64,000 bases of DNA, taken from the NCBI RefSeq assembly GCF_028281305.1, contig NZ_JANQKD010000044.1, forward strand, positions 62,001-126,000, given 5' to 3'. Below the pieces are notes generated by a model, which was not told the origin of the DNA, searched no databases, and worked only from the letters and a program-made list of their open reading frames with translations. Made by a program: the position numbers and the translations under genes. Shown here one piece after another: positions 17,884 through 26,622 of the stretch. The first letter of the stretch is position 1. The number at the start of each line of letters is the position of its first letter. Origin of the DNA: Pelagibius sp. (GTDB lineage Bacteria > Pseudomonadota > Alphaproteobacteria > Kiloniellales > Kiloniellaceae).

Positions 17884-17901
17884 TGCAGCCGATGACAGCG
17901 C

Positions 17902-17915
17902 AGCATGCGCATGCT
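17902..17915. promoter_or_regulatory. Perfect palindrome between the Nudix and DHDPS-family genes
   Basis: AGCATGCGCATGCT is an exact 14-base palindrome in the 140-base divergent intergenic region. It may be an operator for either gene; no regulator can be assigned. Confidence 0.3.
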
Positions 17916-18023
17916 AAGCCGAAGGGCCGGGCCAGTTCCAGGACCTGATCGGCTCCCGCAAGCAAACCAGCCAGGTAACTCGGGCAAGCAAAACAGCAAA
18001 ACAATACAGCAGGAGGTGGTGTG

Positions 18024-18929
18024 ATGACCGTTGAATGGCAAGGCGTCTTTCCCGCCGTGACCACCCAGTTCACGACCGCCGAGGCCGTGGACGTGGAAGC
18101 GACCCGCGCGCACATCGACATGCTGATCCGCGCCGGGGTGCACGGTCTGGTCATGCTGGGGACGGTGGGGGAGAACTGTTCGCTCAGCGCCGATGAGAAG
18201 CGCACGATCATGCAGGCTGCTGTGGAAACTGCAACCGGCCGCGTGCCGGTGCTGGCCGGAGTGGCGGAGACGACCACGGCCCAGGCCTGCCGCTTCGCTG
18301 CCGATGTCGAAGCGATCGGCGCCCAGGGTCTGATGGTGCTGCCGGCCATGGTCTACAAGTCCGATGCACGGGAAACCATGGCCCACTACCGCGCCGTCGC
18401 CCAGGCCAGCGCGCTCCCCATCATGTGCTACAACAACCCGGTCACCTACGGCATCGACATCACGCCGGATATGTTTGCGGAGCTTGGCGACGAGCCGACC
18501 CTGGTGGCGATCAAGGAATCCTCCGACGATCCGCGCCGGCTCACCGACCTGGTGAACGCCTGCGGCGAGCGCTACATCCTGTTCGGCGGCGTCGACGACC
18601 TGGTCATGGAGTCCGTGATGCTGGGCGCTCAGGGCACCGTCGCCGGCCTCGTCAACGCCTTTCCCGAGGAAACGCTGCAGCTCTGGGCCATGGCCGTGCA
18701 GGGCCGCTATGCCGAGGCGCTGGACCTCTATCGCTGGTTCATGCCGGTGCTCCATCTCGACTGCCACCCGAAGCTGGTTCAGTACATCAAGCTGGCGCAG
18801 GCGATGTGCGGCTACGGCAGCGAGATCTGCCGTGCGCCGCGCCTTGCCCTGGAAGGGGAGGAGCGGGCCCGCATCATGGCGCTGATCCAGCAGGCGATCG
18901 ACACCCGGCCCGGCGCCAAGGCGGCCTGA
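18024..18929 (+). CDS. DHDPS-family lyase, possible hydroxyproline-pathway deaminase
   Basis: This 301-residue TIM-barrel protein is of the dihydrodipicolinate synthase family. It has the GTVGENCSL substrate loop (about residues 45-53), the Tyr in MCYNNPVTYG and the Schiff-base Lys in VAIKESSDD. It is unlikely to be the lysine-pathway DapA. Start and C-terminal sequences (VFPAVTTQF, WFMPVLHLD) resemble what I recall of pyrroline-4-hydroxy-2-carboxylate deaminase (HypD) annotations, and a 4-hydroxyproline epimerase-type gene is at 28397. The ATG at 18024 has AGGAGGT seven bases before it, better than the GTG at 18021. Confidence 0.75.
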   Translation: MTVEWQGVFPAVTTQFTTAEAVDVEATRAHIDMLIRAGVHGLVMLGTVGENCSLSADEKRTIMQAAVETATGRVPVLAGVAETTTAQACRFAADVEAIGAQGLMVLPAMVYKSDARETMAHYRAVAQASALPIMCYNNPVTYGIDITPDMFAELGDEPTLVAIKESSDDPRRLTDLVNACGERYILFGGVDDLVMESVMLGAQGTVAGLVNAFPEETLQLWAMAVQGRYAEALDLYRWFMPVLHLDCHPKLVQYIKLAQAMCGYGSEICRAPRLALEGEERARIMALIQQAIDTRPGAKAA

Positions 18930-18979
18930 ACTGCGGCGATTGAGACGGATTGCCGGCCGAGATCGAAGGCAGGCGCCGA

Positions 18980-19267
18980 CTAACCTGGGGTCGCGCTGTA
19001 GCGGAGCTTCATGAAGACGATGGTCGAGACGAGGGCCGTCGAGATGGCGTTGGCCACGACAAGGGGCCAGGAGCCGATCATCAGCCCATAGATCATCCAC
19101 AGGCTGACCGCGCTCAAGAGCATAAGATTGGCGGCCAGCGAAATGCCGGCGGTCTGTTTCTCGCGGATCACCTTGACCGACTGCGGCAGCCAGCAGAGTG
19201 TGCCGAGGATAGCGGCAGCACTCCCGATCAGTTCGACAAGCCAGGACGATAGCAGTCCTGCATCCAT
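18980..19267 (-). CDS. SemiSWEET-family transporter
   Basis: This 95-residue membrane protein has three helices: about residues 8-26, 44-60 and 68-88. The PQ motif is CWLPQSVKVIREKQTAGIS. SemiSWEETs dimerise to form a small facilitative sugar carrier. Length and motif fit well. It is a stand-alone gene convergent with the DHDPS-family lyase; the cargo is unknown. About 260 bases without a gene separate it from the next gene. Confidence 0.82.
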   Translation of the reverse strand: MDAGLLSSWLVELIGSAAAILGTLCWLPQSVKVIREKQTAGISLAANLMLLSAVSLWMIYGLMIGSWPLVVANAISTALVSTIVFMKLRYSATPG

Positions 19268-19528
19268 CAGTTTGTCCTTCTGTTTGTCTCTTTGACAGGC
19301 GGCGTTGCCGGAGCCGAAGCCCGGTCTTTACGTCGCTGATGTTCGGCGGGTTGGGATAGTTTGATCGGTCCCTTACTGGGCCGCAAGGGCGCTTTGCAGC
19401 GGTTCGGAGGGTGGCTTGGCAGGCGGCAGTGAGCGATTGCACCGCACTGCGTGCTGGTGTTCTATCGCCCAGGCAGTGATTTGCCGTCCGAATGCCTGTC
19501 CCCAGGATCCCTTGCAGGAGTCTTCCTC

Positions 19529-20518
19529 ATGCTCGCCGTTCAGCTTCAGCGCCACGCGCGCCCGGATCTCGCCTGTGCAGCGGTTGAGGTGCCCGATCCG
19601 GGCGCACCGGGGCCGGGGGAGGCGGTGGTGGCGATCCGTGCGGCGGCGATCAACCCGGCCGACCTGCTGATCTTCGAGGGACGCTATCCCGGCCCCGAAG
19701 AGCTGCCGGCCTTCGTCGGCATCGAAGGGGCGGGGGAAGTGCTGGCGGTGGGTGAGGGTGTCGATCTGGCACCCGGCGACCACGTGCTCAGCCTGGGGCG
19801 GGCCAACTGGGCGGAGAAGGTGAAGGCCGAGGCCAGCCAGTTCATGCGTGTTCCCAAGAGCCTGGCGTGGCGCGATGCCGCGCAGTTGAAGGCCAACCCG
19901 CCTTCCGCCCATCTGATGCTCAGCCAGTACGTCGATCTGCAGCCCGGGGATTGGGTTGTCCAGAACGCCGCCAATTCCGCGGTTGGCCGCCACGTCATCC
20001 GCTTTGCCCGGGCCCGCGGGTTGAAGACGGCGAACATCGTGCGGCGCAGACCGCTGATCGAGGAACTGACGGCCTTCGGCGCCGATGTTGTGGTCACCGA
20101 CGAGGGCGACATCGCCGCGAAGATCCGCGATGCCGCAGGTGCCGAAGCGCCGATCCGTCTCGGTATCGATGCCATCGGCGGCGTTGCCACCTCGATTCTG
20201 GCGGACTGTCTCAGCGACGGCGGCACGGTGGTGAACTACGGGTTCATTTCCGGCGAGGCCTGCCGCATGACGCCCTATCACACGGTCATCCACGGCCTCA
20301 CGCTCACCGGCTTCTGGCTGGTCGGCTATATGCGCTCGACCCCGCGTTTCGAGATCGAAGCGATGTATGCGGAGATGGCGCGCGCCTTCGAGGACGGGGT
20401 GCTGGTTTCGCCGGTGGAGGCGGAGTACACCCTGGAGCAGGCCACCGAGGCGCTGGCCCATGCCCATGCGGAAAGCCGCGGCGGCAAGATCCTGCTGACG
20501 CCGAACGGTGCGCTTTAG
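19529..20518 (+). CDS. MDR-family oxidoreductase, enoyl thioester reductase-like
   Basis: This 329-residue NAD(P)H-dependent medium-chain dehydrogenase lacks zinc ligands. The N-terminal GroES-like part (INPADLLIFEGRYP) is followed by a nucleotide-binding part. VVQNAANSAVGRHVIRFARA is close to the mitochondrial enoyl thioester reductase (MECR/ETR) signature rather than zeta-crystallin. It could reduce a 2-enoyl thioester or a quinone. GCAGGAG at 19514-19520 supports the ATG at 19529. It faces matB with only four bases between the stops. Confidence 0.8.
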   Translation: MLAVQLQRHARPDLACAAVEVPDPGAPGPGEAVVAIRAAAINPADLLIFEGRYPGPEELPAFVGIEGAGEVLAVGEGVDLAPGDHVLSLGRANWAEKVKAEASQFMRVPKSLAWRDAAQLKANPPSAHLMLSQYVDLQPGDWVVQNAANSAVGRHVIRFARARGLKTANIVRRRPLIEELTAFGADVVVTDEGDIAAKIRDAAGAEAPIRLGIDAIGGVATSILADCLSDGGTVVNYGFISGEACRMTPYHTVIHGLTLTGFWLVGYMRSTPRFEIEAMYAEMARAFEDGVLVSPVEAEYTLEQATEALAHAHAESRGGKILLTPNGAL

Positions 20519-20522
20519 GCCT

Positions 20523-22094
20523 TTAACCTGAGGCGCGGGCGCCGGCAGCCGGCGCTTCGCTGGCTGCAAAGGCGTCCTTGTAGCGCTCGCGCAGCAGGTT
20601 CTTCTGGACCTTACCCATGGCGTTGCGCGGCAGTTCTGTCTCGAAGTAGATGCGCTTGGGCTGCTTGAAGCGCGCCAGATCGTCTTTCAGCGCCGCGGCG
20701 ACCTCTTCTTCGGTGAGGCGGCTCCCGCCCTCTGGCACGATCACCGCGGCCACGCCTTCGCCGAAGTCGGGATGGGGCAGCCCGATCACCGCCGACTCCC
20801 GTACGCCCGCCAGGTCGTCGATCAGGGCTTCGATTTCCTTGGGGTAGATGTTGTAGCCGCCCGAAATGATGAGATCCTTGGAGCGGCCGACGATGGCGAT
20901 GTAGCCCTCGGCGTCGACGACCCCGACATCGCCGGTGATGAAGAAGCCGTCCTCGCGCATCTCCTCGGCCGTCTTCTCCGGCATGCGCCAGTAGCCCGTG
21001 AAGACGTTGGGTCCGCGCACCTCGATGCCGCCGACCTTGCTTGGCGGCAGCACGGCGCCGCTTTCCGGATCGGTGATCCGGATCTCGACGCCGGGCAGCG
21101 GGAATCCGACCGTGCCGGCACGCCGTTCGCCGTCATAGGGGTTGGAGGTGTTCATGCCCGTTTCGGTCATGCCGTAGCGTTCCAGGATCGCGTGACCCGT
21201 GCACTCGGTCCATTGCCGGTGCGTCTCGGCGAGAAGCGGCGCGGAGCCGGAGATGAAGACGCGCATGCCTGCGGTGGTTTCCCGCCCGAGGCCCGGGCAG
21301 TCCAGCAGCCGGGTGTAGAAGGTGGGCACCCCCATCAGCGCGGTTGCACCGGCCATATCGCCCAGCACGGCCTCGGCGTCGAACCGGCTACGGAAGATCA
21401 GCCTTGCTCCGCTCATCAGGGTCACGTTGGTGGCGACGAACAGTCCGTGGGTGTGGAAGATCGGCAGGGCGTGGATCAGCACGTCCTCGGCGGTGAAGCG
21501 CCAGCTCTGCGTCAGCACCTCGGCGTTGGAGGCGAGGTTGGCATGGGTCAGCATGGCGCCCTTGGAGCGGCCGGTGGTCCCGGAGGTATAGAGAATGGCC
21601 GCCAGGTCCTCCGCTTCGCGCGGCACCGCCTCGAAGCCGGCGTCCTGGGCGGCAACGGCGTCGGTCAGGCTGCCGCTACCGTCGGCGGCAAGGGTCAGAA
21701 CCGCGCCGACCCCGGCCTCCGCCGCAACGCCGTTTAAGGCTTCCAGCCTCGTCGGATCGCAAACGAAAACGCGCGGCTCCGCGTCGCCCAGGAAATAGCT
21801 GACCTCGGCGACCGTGTAGGCGGTGTTGAGGGGCAGAAAGACGCCGCCGGCCAGAACGCTGCCGAGATAAAGTTCGACTGCCTCGATGGACTTCTCCACC
21901 TGCGCTGCCACCCGGTCCCCCGGCTGCAGGCCGGCTGCGACAAGGGCCTTCGCACAGCGCTCCGCCGCCTCGAAGAGCGCGCCATAGGTGACGACGGGCC
22001 GGCCCGGCTGCTCGGCAAGTTCCGCGAAGCCCGCCGCCTCGCGGACCAACGAAGCGGAGCGCAGACGGCTGGCGAGATGGTTGCGGTCATACAT
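20523..22094 (-). CDS. matB: Malonyl-CoA synthetase
   Basis: This 523-residue AMP-forming ligase has the P-loop ILYTSGTTGRSKGAMLTHAN, the ERYGMTETGMNTSNP adenylate motif and the C-terminal lysine segment LPRNAMGKVQKNLL. Together with malonyl-CoA decarboxylase it converts malonate to malonyl-CoA and then acetyl-CoA. The ATG at 22094 has GGAG eight bases upstream and lies inside the 3' end of matA (8-base overlap). It is the last gene of the operon. Specificity for malonate is inferred from the neighbours and family. Confidence 0.9.
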   Translation of the reverse strand: MYDRNHLASRLRSASLVREAAGFAELAEQPGRPVVTYGALFEAAERCAKALVAAGLQPGDRVAAQVEKSIEAVELYLGSVLAGGVFLPLNTAYTVAEVSYFLGDAEPRVFVCDPTRLEALNGVAAEAGVGAVLTLAADGSGSLTDAVAAQDAGFEAVPREAEDLAAILYTSGTTGRSKGAMLTHANLASNAEVLTQSWRFTAEDVLIHALPIFHTHGLFVATNVTLMSGARLIFRSRFDAEAVLGDMAGATALMGVPTFYTRLLDCPGLGRETTAGMRVFISGSAPLLAETHRQWTECTGHAILERYGMTETGMNTSNPYDGERRAGTVGFPLPGVEIRITDPESGAVLPPSKVGGIEVRGPNVFTGYWRMPEKTAEEMREDGFFITGDVGVVDAEGYIAIVGRSKDLIISGGYNIYPKEIEALIDDLAGVRESAVIGLPHPDFGEGVAAVIVPEGGSRLTEEEVAAALKDDLARFKQPKRIYFETELPRNAMGKVQKNLLRERYKDAFAASEAPAAGARASG

Positions 22095-23403
22095 GGACAG
22101 AGCTCCGCTTACTGCTTCTGGCAAGGCGCTGGACGGCCGTCGAGGCAGCGATGCTGCCGTCGTTGGCATAGGCCTCGTGGTTCTTCTCGATGCTCTTGAG
22201 ATCGTAGAGGTAGTTCACCATCACGCCCCAGGCATTGGCGCGCCCGCGCTCGCTGAGGTCGGCGGCCGCGTTGATGCGCTCCAGGCGGGCGCCGTTGCCG
22301 AGGTGAAAGCGCGCCACCGGGTCCAGCGCGCCGCCGCGTCTGCCGCGGGCCTGGAGCAGGTAGACAGCAGCCAGTTCCAGCAGCTCGTCGTCGACCACCG
22401 CCGGATCGTCCTTGTTCAGCAAATCCACGCGCGCGCACTGTTCGGCGCCGAGCAGGCCCTCTTCGTCCTTCGCCTCGCGCTCCGCCCAGCGGCGCAGGCC
22501 GGGCACGGGGGAGAGGGTGACAAAGGTGGTGAGGCCGTCGAACTCCCGCCGCAGCTCCTCGACCACCTGCTTGATGAGGAAGTTGCCGAAGGAAATGCTG
22601 CGCAGGCCCTTCTGACAGTTGGAGATCGAGTAGAAGACGGCGGTGGTTGCCTTGTTGGGTTCCAGCGGCTCCCGGTCTTCGGCCAGGATCGGCTGGATGG
22701 CATCTGGCAGCGCAGCCGTCAGGGCCACTTCGACGAAAATCAACGGGTCGTCGCTGAGCGCCGGATGGAAGAAGCCGTAGAGGCGCCGGTCCGGCGCCGC
22801 GACCCGGCGCCTCAGATCGTCCCAGCCGGCGATTTCGTGCACCGCCTCGTAGGCGATGATCTTCTCCAGGATTGCGGCGGGGGTCGACCAGTCGATGCGC
22901 CGCAGTTCCAGAAACCCCCTGTTGAACCAGGAGGCCAGCAGGTGCTGAAAGTCGGTGTCGAGCTGTTGCAGGGTTGCATCCTCCGCGACCGCATCGAGCA
23001 GGTCGGCGCGCATGTCCACCAGCGCCTTGGTGCCCCCCGGTGCCCGGTTCAGGCGGCGGATCAGCTCCTGGCTTTGTGGCTCGGAGGCGAAGTGCAGGGC
23101 CCGTGCCGCACTGCTGCCCTCCTGCCGCCAGGCCTCGACGGCTCTCTCGAGGGCCCCGTCGTCGACGCCGAAGCGTTCGGAAACCTGGCGGAAGAAGCCC
23201 AGCCTGCTGTCCGGATCGAGCCCGCCATAGGCGTCGAAGACCTGCTGGGCGATGGCCAGGCCCGTCGCCTCGCCCTTGCCGCTCAAAAGGCGCTCGCAAA
23301 GCGCCAGAGGGTCGCCCGCCGTCGCCTGCGTGCCCAGGGCCAGGCTGCGCCCTGCCTCGGCAATGCGCGCCACAAGGTCGTTGAAGATGCTGCTGCTGAT
23401 CAT
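22087..23403 (-). CDS. matA: Malonyl-CoA decarboxylase
   Basis: This 438-residue enzyme releases CO2 from malonyl-CoA to give acetyl-CoA. It has the N-terminal helical domain and the C-terminal GNAT-like catalytic domain, with FFHPALSDDPLIFVEVAL, SISNCQKGLRSISFGNFLIK and DPVARFHLGNGA. The His of HLGNGA and the Ser of FYSISNCQ are the expected catalytic residues. Its ATG overlaps the matM stop (ATGA). The frame extends to 23787, but that part is antisense-like matM sequence. Confidence 0.92.
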   Translation of the reverse strand: MISSSIFNDLVARIAEAGRSLALGTQATAGDPLALCERLLSGKGEATGLAIAQQVFDAYGGLDPDSRLGFFRQVSERFGVDDGALERAVEAWRQEGSSAARALHFASEPQSQELIRRLNRAPGGTKALVDMRADLLDAVAEDATLQQLDTDFQHLLASWFNRGFLELRRIDWSTPAAILEKIIAYEAVHEIAGWDDLRRRVAAPDRRLYGFFHPALSDDPLIFVEVALTAALPDAIQPILAEDREPLEPNKATTAVFYSISNCQKGLRSISFGNFLIKQVVEELRREFDGLTTFVTLSPVPGLRRWAEREAKDEEGLLGAEQCARVDLLNKDDPAVVDDELLELAAVYLLQARGRRGGALDPVARFHLGNGARLERINAAADLSERGRANAWGVMVNYLYDLKSIEKNHEAYANDGSIAASTAVQRLARSSKRSSVHV

Positions 23404-24722
23404 TGTATCACCGGTCCCATCACCACATCCGGCAGCCAGGTTACCAGACCGGGGAAGACCGAGAGGATGACAATGGCGAGAACCATGCAGACCACGAAGG
23501 GTAGGGAGCCCTTCAGAATGGTCTTCAGCGAGATATCGGGCGCTATGCCGTTGATGACATAGAGGTTGAGGCCGACCGGCGGGGTGATCAGGCCGATCTC
23601 CATGTTGATGGTCAGGATCACCGCGAACCAGTAGGGATCGAAGCCGGCGGAGACGACGATAGGCAGCAGGATCGGCGCCGACATCAGGATGACCGCCACC
23701 GGCGGCAGGAAAAAGCCCGCCACCAGGAGGAAGAGGTTGATGGCGATCATCAGGGTCCAACGGTTGACGTCGAGGCCGGCAATCCACTCGGCGATGGCCT
23801 GGGTGACGAAGAGGCTGGAGAGCATGTAGGAGAACACGCCCGCGGCGCCGATGATGAAGAGGATCATCACGCTTTCGCGGGTCGAGTCCCTGAGGACCGC
23901 CCAGAGCGAACGCGGCGCGAAGAGCTTGTAGATGATGACGGCGACGATGACACAGAGCAGGGCGCCGACGGCCGCAGTCTCAGAGGGTGTGGCGACCCCG
24001 CCGTAGAGTGCGTAGAGCACGCCCAGGATGATGGCGATGAAGGGCAGGACCCGCGGCAGGATCTCCAGCTTCTCGACCCAGGAATAGCGCAGACGGCCGA
24101 GGGCGACCTCGCCGCCGCCCTGGCGCCAGGTGTCGAAGATCGACCAGGCCATGAACAGCAGCACCAGCAGCAGGCCCGGGATCACGCCGGCGAGAAACAG
24201 CCGCCCGATGGAGGTCTCGGTGGAGATGCCGTAGACGATCATGGTGACCGAGGGCGGGATCAGGATGCCCAGGGTGCCGCCGGCGGCGATGGAGCCCGCG
24301 GCGACGCCGTCGGGATAGCCGCGCTTGCGCATCTCCGGGATGCCCATCTTGCCGATGGCGGCACAGGTCGCGGGAGAGGAGCCGGACATGGCGGCGAAGA
24401 GGGCGCAGGCGCCGAGGTTGGAGACGACGAGGCCGCCGGGCACGCGGGTCAGCCAGCGCTCCAGCGCTTCGTAGAGGTCGGCCCCGGCGCGGGTGGAGGA
24501 GATCGCCGCGCCCATGATGATGAACATGGGGATCGACAGGAGGGCGAAATTGTCCAGCTTGCCGAAGAAGATCTCCGGCAGCAGCTCCATGGAGCCGAAG
24601 CCGTCGAAGACGATGAGGAAGCCGGCCGAGACGATCAGCAGGCCCGCGGCGACGGAGACGCCGGAGAACAGCACGAGGATGGTGAAGGCAGCCACCAGGG
24701 CGCCGAGAACGAGGGGATCCAT
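23400..24722 (-). CDS. matM: TRAP transporter large permease, malonate type
   Basis: This 440-residue DctM-type membrane protein has about 12-13 helices. Typical segments are MFIIMGAAISSTRAGADLYE, MSGSSPATCAAIGKMGIPEM and PPVGLNLYVINGIA. It forms the sodium-driven channel of the TRAP system with the small subunit upstream. Its first base overlaps the matQ stop (TGATG) and its stop overlaps matA. The substrate is assigned from the decarboxylase and synthetase in the same operon. Confidence 0.92.
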   Translation of the reverse strand: MDPLVLGALVAAFTILVLFSGVSVAAGLLIVSAGFLIVFDGFGSMELLPEIFFGKLDNFALLSIPMFIIMGAAISSTRAGADLYEALERWLTRVPGGLVVSNLGACALFAAMSGSSPATCAAIGKMGIPEMRKRGYPDGVAAGSIAAGGTLGILIPPSVTMIVYGISTETSIGRLFLAGVIPGLLLVLLFMAWSIFDTWRQGGGEVALGRLRYSWVEKLEILPRVLPFIAIILGVLYALYGGVATPSETAAVGALLCVIVAVIIYKLFAPRSLWAVLRDSTRESVMILFIIGAAGVFSYMLSSLFVTQAIAEWIAGLDVNRWTLMIAINLFLLVAGFFLPPVAVILMSAPILLPIVVSAGFDPYWFAVILTINMEIGLITPPVGLNLYVINGIAPDISLKTILKGSLPFVVCMVLAIVILSVFPGLVTWLPDVVMGPVIQ

Positions 24723-25345
24723 CAGTCTTTCTCCCCCCGGGCTTTCTCCCCCCGGGCTTTCTCCCCCCGGGCTTTCTCACGCCGAGAGCCCGGTACGCCC
24801 GGCGCGCCGGCGTCGTCACGGCCGGTCATGATCGCGAAGAGATCGGCGGCGAGCTGCACGACGAAGAGGCCGAAGCCCAGCGGGATGGCAAGATAGGGAA
24901 TCCAGAGCGAGACGCCCCAGACGGTGTCGGACTTCCAGTTGCGCTCAAAGGCCAGATGGAAGAGCTCGAAGCCGTAGAAGGCGACCACGCCGGCCACCGC
25001 GATGGTGAGAATGAGCGTGACGGCGGCCAGGGCCCGGCGGGCCGGTGGCGGCAGGAGCATGGGCAGAAGGTCGACGTTCACATGGCCGCGCAGGCGCTGG
25101 ACGTAGGGCAGGCCGATCATGGTGGCGGCGATCATCAGGTAGACCACCATCTCCGTCTGCCAGATGGTCGAGGCGTTCATGACGAAGCGCATCCAGATCA
25201 TCTGGCAGGTGATGAGAACGGAGGCGAAGATCATCGTCGCCGCGGCGATTCCGCAGAGGGTGGAGATCAGTCCGATCACCCTGAAAAGGGATCTGGCAAA
25301 GGCGCCGTCGCGCGGCGCAGCGCGCTCTCTCGCGTGCTCTGTCAT
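24722..25345 (-). CDS. matQ: TRAP transporter small permease with repeated C-terminal tail
   Basis: This 207-residue DctQ-type protein has four transmembrane helices (about residues 20-45, 55-75, 93-115, 133-158) and LISTLCGIAAATMIFASVLI near the start. The C-terminal tail after the last helix is unusual: REKARGEKARGEKARGEKD, from three 15-base repeats directly before the stop. The tail is highly charged and cytoplasmic. Start at 25345 gives MTEHARERAAPRDG; no better upstream start is seen. Confidence 0.88.
   Translation of the reverse strand: MTEHARERAAPRDGAFARSLFRVIGLISTLCGIAAATMIFASVLITCQMIWMRFVMNASTIWQTEMVVYLMIAATMIGLPYVQRLRGHVNVDLLPMLLPPPARRALAAVTLILTIAVAGVVAFYGFELFHLAFERNWKSDTVWGVSLWIPYLAIPLGFGLFVVQLAADLFAIMTGRDDAGAPGVPGSRREKARGEKARGEKARGEKD
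24727..24778. repeat. In-frame 15-base tandem repeat in matQ
   Basis: Three exact copies of CTTTCTCCCCCCGGG lie at 24727-24741, 24742-24756 and 24757-24771, plus a 7-base partial copy. Read on the minus strand they code for the pentapeptide KARGE. Unit length is a multiple of three, so copy-number change keeps the frame. Confidence 0.95.
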
Positions 25346-25388
25346 GGCATCGCTCCGGGCCGGCCTTTGCGAGGACAGGGTTCTGGAG

Positions 25389-25429
25389 GGGAAGCCGGCG
25401 CCGGGGCGGCGCCGCGCCGCCGGCTTCCC
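25389..25429 (-). other. Intercistronic hairpin between matP and matQ
   Basis: GGGAAGCCGGCG (25389-25400) and CGCCGGCTTCCC (25418-25429) form a 12-base stem without a T-run. In TRAP operons such a structure after the binding-protein gene often protects that part of the mRNA and raises its yield over the permease. This role is inferred. Confidence 0.6.
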
Positions 25430-25440
25430 GAAAGTTCCGC

Positions 25441-26430
25441 TTACTCGACCGAGAGGGCCAGATCCAGGAGTTCCTGGCCGCCTGGCGTCTGCTCGACGAA
25501 GGCCTTGTAGGACGACGTCTTGGCGATCTCGCGCCAGGCGGTGAAGTCGTCGTTGCTCATGGAGGCGATCTCGACGCCCGCCTTCTTGAAGGCCTCGACC
25601 GAGGCCGCGTCGGCCTTCTTCGCCTCGTCCAGATAGTAGGCCTGGGCCTTTGCTGCGCCGGCCTTCAGCGCCGCCTGCTGCTCGGCACTGAGGTTGTCGA
25701 AGGTCGTCTTGTTCATCAGCAGCGGCTGGTACATGAACCACAGCGCCACGTCGCCGGCCGGTGTGTAGCACTTGAGCTGCTCGTAGAGCCGGTAGGAGAC
25801 GAAGCTGGAGGAGGAGGTGTTGGCGGCCTGCAGAACGCCGGTCTGCATGGCGGAGTAGATCTCCGAGGACGGCATCGAGGTGATCGACGCGCCGGCGGCG
25901 GCCAGCATCTGTTCGAAGGCCTTGCCCGCGGCGCGGGTCTGCAGCCCCTTCACGTCGTCGGGTCCGGTGATGCAGCGGTCCTTGCCGCCGAAGCCGCCGG
26001 CGAGATAGCCGTGCACCAGCACCATCACGTCGTCGCCGGCCATAATCTCTTCGAGCTTGTCCATGAAGGGCGATTCGACCAGGCGCGACCAGTGGTCATG
26101 GTTCTTCACCAGGCCCGGCATCAGGGTCAGGTTGTAGGCCGGCTGCTGGCCGCCGGCGTATGACAGCGGCAAGACCACCATGTCGAGCCGGCCGCGGGTC
26201 AGCGGGTTGTACTGTTCGCGGGGTTTGAACAGCGACTTGGAGGGATAGATCTTGATCTCCAGGTCGACGTTTGCGGCGGCGACTTCGCTGGCGACGATCT
26301 CCGCTACCTTGTGGCGGACGTCGCTGGTCGACCACTGATGGCTGAGCTTCAGTTCGGCCGCCTGCACGGCGCCGAAGGACATAGCCGTGGCAACCGCTGC
26401 GGCGGCAGCGATGGATGTGGTTTTCAGCAT
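25441..26430 (-). CDS. matP: TRAP transporter solute-binding protein, malonate type
   Basis: This 329-residue DctP-family periplasmic protein has a signal peptide (LKTTSIAAAAAVATAMSFG..., cleavage near AVQA at about 25). The mature part has LKLSHQWSTSD, KIYPSKSLFKPREQY, the conserved Arg region GLQTRAAGKAFEQM for carboxylate binding, and PSSEIYSAMQTGVLQA. It delivers substrate to the MatQ-MatM permease. GGGAGGAA lies just before the ATG at 26430. First gene of matPQMAB; divergent from the regulator. Confidence 0.9.
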   Translation of the reverse strand: MLKTTSIAAAAAVATAMSFGAVQAAELKLSHQWSTSDVRHKVAEIVASEVAAANVDLEIKIYPSKSLFKPREQYNPLTRGRLDMVVLPLSYAGGQQPAYNLTLMPGLVKNHDHWSRLVESPFMDKLEEIMAGDDVMVLVHGYLAGGFGGKDRCITGPDDVKGLQTRAAGKAFEQMLAAAGASITSMPSSEIYSAMQTGVLQAANTSSSSFVSYRLYEQLKCYTPAGDVALWFMYQPLLMNKTTFDNLSAEQQAALKAGAAKAQAYYLDEAKKADAASVEAFKKAGVEIASMSNDDFTAWREIAKTSSYKAFVEQTPGGQELLDLALSVE

Positions 26431-26513
26431 GGGGTTCCTCCCGGGTTTCTTGTTTCGAGCCCTTGGCCCGCTTGGTCGGCATCGAAGGACCGGAGCGGTC
26501 TTCATCGAACACT

Positions 26514-26594
26514 GGGATATCACCACATGAGTGCACGGTCAATTGTTATGTATACATGAACGCAATTGCGGTATTTATAAAATTGCGCTATTGT
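26514..26594. promoter_or_regulatory. Divergent matP/matR promoters with shared operator
   Basis: Leftward: TTGACC (26542-26537), 17 bases, TATCCC (26519-26514). Rightward: TTGCGG (26566-26571), 17 bases, TATTGT (26589-26594). Between the two -35 elements is ATGTATACAT (26548-26557), a perfect palindrome of the TGTATACA type used by FCD-family GntR regulators. One bound dimer could control both directions. Confidence 0.6.
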
Positions 26595-26622
26595 ATCCAC
26601 GTCCGAATCGGAAGGGTTTGCA

